Of a stretch of 44,781 nt of DNA, positions 44,458-44,781 are shown in pieces (position 1 is the stretch's first letter; every line of letters begins with the position of its first letter). A program made the position numbers and the translations under genes. The notes beneath the pieces were generated by a model. That model was not told the origin of the DNA. It made no database searches and was given only the letters and a program-made list of their open reading frames with translations. Source of the stretch: JAVBPA01 sp031549925 (GTDB lineage Bacteria; Bacillota; Clostridia; Oscillospirales; CAG-272); contig JAVBPA010000008.1 in NCBI GenBank assembly GCA_031549925.1, forward strand, positions 1-44,781, given 5' to 3'.

Positions 44458-44781
44458 ATGTATATCGGCAATATAAATCTGCCGCACGGTATTATTTTAG
44501 CACCGATGGCAGGAATTACAGACAGTCCTTTCAGATTGATTTGCAAACAGTTCGGATGTGAATATACGGTTTCAGAAATGATATCTGCGAAAGGAATGTT
44601 TTTCGGAGATAAAAAAACATCGGAGCTTGCGTATTTTTTGCCGGAAGAAAGACCGATTGCTTTGCAAATCTTCGGAAGTGATCCCGAAATAATGGCAGAA
44701 TCAGCAGCCAAACTAGCATCGAGATTTTCACCGGACGCAATTGATATCAATATGGGATGTCCGGTAAAAAAGGTCGTATCC
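44458..44781 (+). CDS. dus: tRNA-dihydrouridine synthase, 5' part only
   Basis: The frame opens at the ATG at 44458 and runs off the window after 108 codons. It shows LAPMAGITDSPFR (14-26), the FMN-binding start of Dus enzymes, then QIFGSDPEIMAE and DINMGCPVKKVV near 98-109. Dus reduces uridines in the tRNA D-loop. It starts five bases after the PHP gene stop without a good ribosome binding site, so it is probably coupled to the sugar-phosphate operon. The catalytic Cys lies beyond the window edge. Confidence 0.9.
   Translation, partial: MYIGNINLPHGIILAPMAGITDSPFRLICKQFGCEYTVSEMISAKGMFFGDKKTSELAYFLPEERPIALQIFGSDPEIMAESAAKLASRFSPDAIDINMGCPVKKVVS

Noticed and set aside
1..44781. tRNA, rRNA, CRISPR arrays, transposase or phage genes
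   Set aside because: I looked for T-loop signatures, regular spaced repeats, inverted-repeat-flanked transposases and integrases and found none.

Overview
The window is about 44.8 kb of low-GC DNA with compact genes, very AT-rich gaps, strong AGGAGG-type ribosome binding sites and near-consensus sigma-A promoters (TTGACA-17-TATAAT). These features, together with MecA, ArgR, WhiA, TlyA, a BofC-like protein and the block nusB / TsaD-like / xseA / xseB / ispA ... tlyA / nadK / argR / recN, point to a Bacillota genome of class Clostridia, probably an uncultured anaerobe. The species cannot be named from this sequence. I saw no tRNA, rRNA, CRISPR array, insertion sequence or prophage gene, so most of the window is chromosomal backbone.

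Left part (1-15 kb, almost all minus strand): a membrane-anchored propeller-like protein running off the edge, an AEC transporter coupled to a family 4 uracil-DNA glycosylase, a MecA-like adaptor, a large secreted glycosidase-amidase fusion, a P-loop ATPase with phosphoglucose isomerase, a D,D-carboxypeptidase, a DUF4430 lipoprotein, TspO, and a class A penicillin-binding protein with a cysteine-rich tail. Many of these act on the cell envelope.

Middle part (15-31 kb): murB-whiA-dnaE, tyrS, recN, argR, nadK and tlyA, then the nusB operon (nusB, TsaD-like, xseA, xseB, ispA, PAP2-like) read from a consensus promoter. This is housekeeping: replication, repair, wall synthesis, isoprenoids, NADP supply and tRNA charging. 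dxs, usually found between ispA and tlyA in Clostridia, is missing there; a PAP2-like gene and a non-coding gap occupy the place.

Right part (31-44.8 kb) is more accessory: a DUF4432 epimerase-like gene with a small membrane protein, an MFS (organophosphate antiporter-like) transporter, an SGNH hydrolase paired with a DUF4358 lipoprotein, and a minus-strand series of DeoR regulator, D-aspartate-ligase-like ATP-grasp enzyme and a MurE with an unusual acceptor motif. Diverging from the DeoR gene is a consensus-promoter operon: DUF3006 protein, L-sorbose-1-phosphate-reductase-like dehydrogenase, a fused class II aldolase/short-chain dehydrogenase, a PHP-domain protein, and then dus, which runs off the end. 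This sugar-phosphate operon lacks its own transporter and kinase. It and the neighbouring wall-ligase series are the best candidates here for undescribed biology.
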